Below are positions 4,778 to 6,405 of a stretch of 6,405 bases of DNA, one piece after another. Both the position numbers and the translations under genes were made by a program. The notes beneath the pieces were generated by a model. The model saw nothing but the letters and a program-made list of their open reading frames with translations. It made no database searches and had not been told where the DNA came from. Positions within the stretch are counted from its first letter, which is position 1. The number at the start of each line of letters is the position of its first letter. Source of the DNA: Campylobacterota bacterium (GTDB lineage: Bacteria; Campylobacterota; Campylobacteria; Campylobacterales; Sulfurimonadaceae); assembly GCA_013153755.1 (NCBI GenBank), contig JAADDU010000133.1, positions 1-6,405 of the forward strand, written 5' to 3'.

Positions 4778-6405
4778 GTTCACTCTCTAATATAATTTTA
4801 AATATAGCACCATCATCACTATTTGATAAACTTAGTTTACCGTGACAATGCTCCTCTATAATTGTCTTAGACATATAAAGTCCTAGCCCTGTCCCATCTT
4901 TTTTTGTTTTTGTTGAGAAATATGGGTCAAAGATATTCTCTTTTATTTCATCAGGTACTCCACCACCATTATCTACAACTTCTAAGATTAACTTTGTATC
5001 TTCTTTATAGGTTCTAATCTTGATATATGGACTTTTAATTTCTTTTTCAAGTAATACATCTTCTGCATTTTTAATAAGATTTAAGATAACTTGTCTGATT
5101 TCATTTGGATATGTATAAAAACTATCATTATTATCTAACTCTAAAATCAGTTCTATATGTTGAGTTTTTATTGAACTTTCAATGATTTTTAAAACACCAT
5201 TTATAAGTTCAGTATATGTTGTTTGTTTTAAATCTTTATTTGACTTAAAAAACTCTCTAAAATCATCTATGGTCGTACTCAAATGTTTTGTGTATTGTGA
5301 AATATCTTCAGATAATGTTCTAGCTGTTTGATTATCTAGCTTACCAAGTCTAGCTTTTAGATTTATAGCACCACTTGTTGAACTTATGGCTGAGAGTGGT
5401 TGTCTCCATTGATGGGCTATCATGCTTATCATCTCACCCATTTGTGCTAAACGGGACTGTTGAAAAAGTTGTTGATCTTTTTGACGATGTTTATCCACCT
5501 CAAATGCTATCTTTTTCTCTAGTGTTTGATTTAATTCATCTACTTTTATCTTATCTGTTATATCTTGTCTAAGTGCTGTATAGCCAACTTTTATACCATT
5601 TTCATACTTAGGAGATATGATAGCCTCTACCCAGTAGTAACTTCCATCATTTCTAATATTTTTAACACTGCCAGTCCAAACCTTGTTATCTTGAATTGTT
5701 TTCCACATATCTTTAAATGCTTCTTTTGGCATATCTGGATGTCTTATGATGTTATGAGGTTTACCTATGAGTTCCTCTTTCTTGTAGCCTGAAATATGAC
5801 AAAATGCTTGACTTGTATCTGTTATGATACCTTTTAAATTTGTTTCTGAGATAATTACATGAGTATCTATAAGCGCTCTTAATCTTTGTTCAGATTTTAA
5901 AAGTGTTAAAAGTCTAAACAACATAAAAATAAAAAGTATTATAAAAAATAGATTAAAAATTAAAATAATAAAAAGCTTCTTTTGAGATTCAGCCAACTTA
6001 TTTTTTAACATAATTAGTATCTTTGATGTAAGCTTATTGTCTATATTTTTTAATTCTTCTATCTTTAAAGTAGAGTTACCAAACCAATCATTTACATTAA
6101 GTAAGTCTATTTTCTCTTTTTTAGCACTTAGTATGATTTTTCTCATTTTTTCTAGTTCTAAAAACTTTTTTTGCTTAACTTTTAAACTGTCTGTAGAATA
6201 TTTAAAAAACAGTTCTTTAAATATTTTTTGTTTAACTATGATAGCATTAAAATTATTTATCTTTTTTTGATTTATAACTTTACTAGAAATAAGCTCTGTC
6301 CCTAAAGCTCTTTCTATACCTGCGTATTCTTTTAAATATAAAAAATCACTATATGCTATAAGATTTTGAGTAATAGTTGGAAATTTAGATGTTTTTGAGA
6401 TAGCT
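4770..6405 (-). CDS. NIT–TM–PAS sensor histidine kinase (N-terminus beyond right edge)
   Basis: Membrane sensor kinase truncated by the window. There is a Met at 6146, but the same frame stays open from there to the edge for a further 86 codons, so that Met is not the true start. The extra segment reads LKEYAGIERALGTEL (6339-6295), matching the AGxERAxG signature of the NIT nitrate/nitrite-sensing domain, an extracytoplasmic helical bundle. Counting from Met 6146, a transmembrane helix spans 58-80 and an Aer-like PAS domain about 88-200 with RHPD (135-138), W157 and N163. A coiled-coil linker follows, then HisKA with AHQWRQPL (H245), and an ATPase domain with N360, DNGGG (392-396), DPYFSTK (407-413) and GTGLGL (418-423). 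All catalytic boxes are intact. The TGA stop overlaps the start of the REC-GGDEF gene, its likely partner. The kinase part is certain; NIT and flavin binding are inferred from motifs. Confidence 0.93.
   Translation of the reverse strand, partial: AISKTSKFPTITQNLIAYSDFLYLKEYAGIERALGTELISSKVINQKKINNFNAIIVKQKIFKELFFKYSTDSLKVKQKKFLELEKMRKIILSAKKEKIDLLNVNDWFGNSTLKIEELKNIDNKLTSKILIMLKNKLAESQKKLFIILIFNLFFIILFIFMLFRLLTLLKSEQRLRALIDTHVIISETNLKGIITDTSQAFCHISGYKKEELIGKPHNIIRHPDMPKEAFKDMWKTIQDNKVWTGSVKNIRNDGSYYWVEAIISPKYENGIKVGYTALRQDITDKIKVDELNQTLEKKIAFEVDKHRQKDQQLFQQSRLAQMGEMISMIAHQWRQPLSAISSTSGAINLKARLGKLDNQTARTLSEDISQYTKHLSTTIDDFREFFKSNKDLKQTTYTELINGVLKIIESSIKTQHIELILELDNNDSFYTYPNEIRQVILNLIKNAEDVLLEKEIKSPYIKIRTYKEDTKLILEVVDNGGGVPDEIKENIFDPYFSTKTKKDGTGLGLYMSKTIIEEHCHGKLSLSNSDDGAIFKIILESEHE

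Noticed and set aside
4781..4783. GTG as start of the REC-GGDEF gene
   Set aside because: The purine-rich GAGAG stretch would touch this GTG, whereas it is well spaced for the ATG at 4777-4775. It would add only two residues, so it is possible but less likely.
6144..6146. ATG at 6146 as the start of the NIT/PAS kinase
   Set aside because: The frame is open upstream to the window edge, and the upstream residues match a NIT domain, so the gene begins outside the window.
1..6405. Mobile element or horizontally acquired island
   Set aside because: No transposase, integrase, terminal inverted repeats, tRNA or abrupt base-composition change is visible. All genes share the same AT-rich codon use.

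Overview
The window is AT-rich (roughly 70% A+T by eye) and every gene I can support lies on the minus strand, so transcription runs from the right edge to the left. Two histidine kinases carry the AHQWRQPL-type phosphoacceptor box that is abundant in Campylobacterota, and a DUF3373-type outer-membrane protein is present. Together with the base composition this points to a Campylobacterota (epsilonproteobacterial) genome of the Sulfurimonas/Arcobacter kind. The genus is an inference.

Layout in order of transcription. (1) 6405-4770: a hybrid-input sensor histidine kinase whose N-terminus lies outside the window. It shows the end of an extracytoplasmic NIT-like (nitrate/nitrite-sensing) domain, one transmembrane helix, an Aer-like PAS domain, and the HisKA and HATPase kinase core. 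(2) 4777-3794: a response regulator with a REC domain, coiled-coil linker and complete GGDEF (diguanylate cyclase) domain, overlapping the end of gene 1. (3) 3791-2160: a second histidine kinase with an N-terminal MASE1 membrane sensor, two bases after gene 2. (4) A 50-base gap, then 2109-1852: a small exported protein of 85 residues with no recognised function. (5) 1847-375: a 490-residue outer-membrane beta-barrel protein with a coiled-coil N-terminus (DUF3373 type). (6) 373 to the left edge: the first 124 residues of another membrane-anchored protein, probably a receptor.

The small gaps and overlaps (8 bases of overlap, then gaps of 2, 50, 4 and 1 bases) suggest one operon, or two sub-operons split at the 50-base gap. 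The simplest model is that two kinases with different inputs share the single REC-GGDEF regulator between them. The inputs would be nitrate/nitrite plus flavin-based redox for gene 1, and an unknown membrane-sensed cue for gene 3. Anaerobic-acceptor or redox conditions would then be converted into a cyclic-di-GMP output. The exported small protein and the barrel protein may be an envelope module controlled with, or serving, this signalling system; that link rests only on gene order.

I found no tRNA, rRNA, CRISPR array, insertion sequence or convincing terminator. There is no gene-free stretch above 50 bases.
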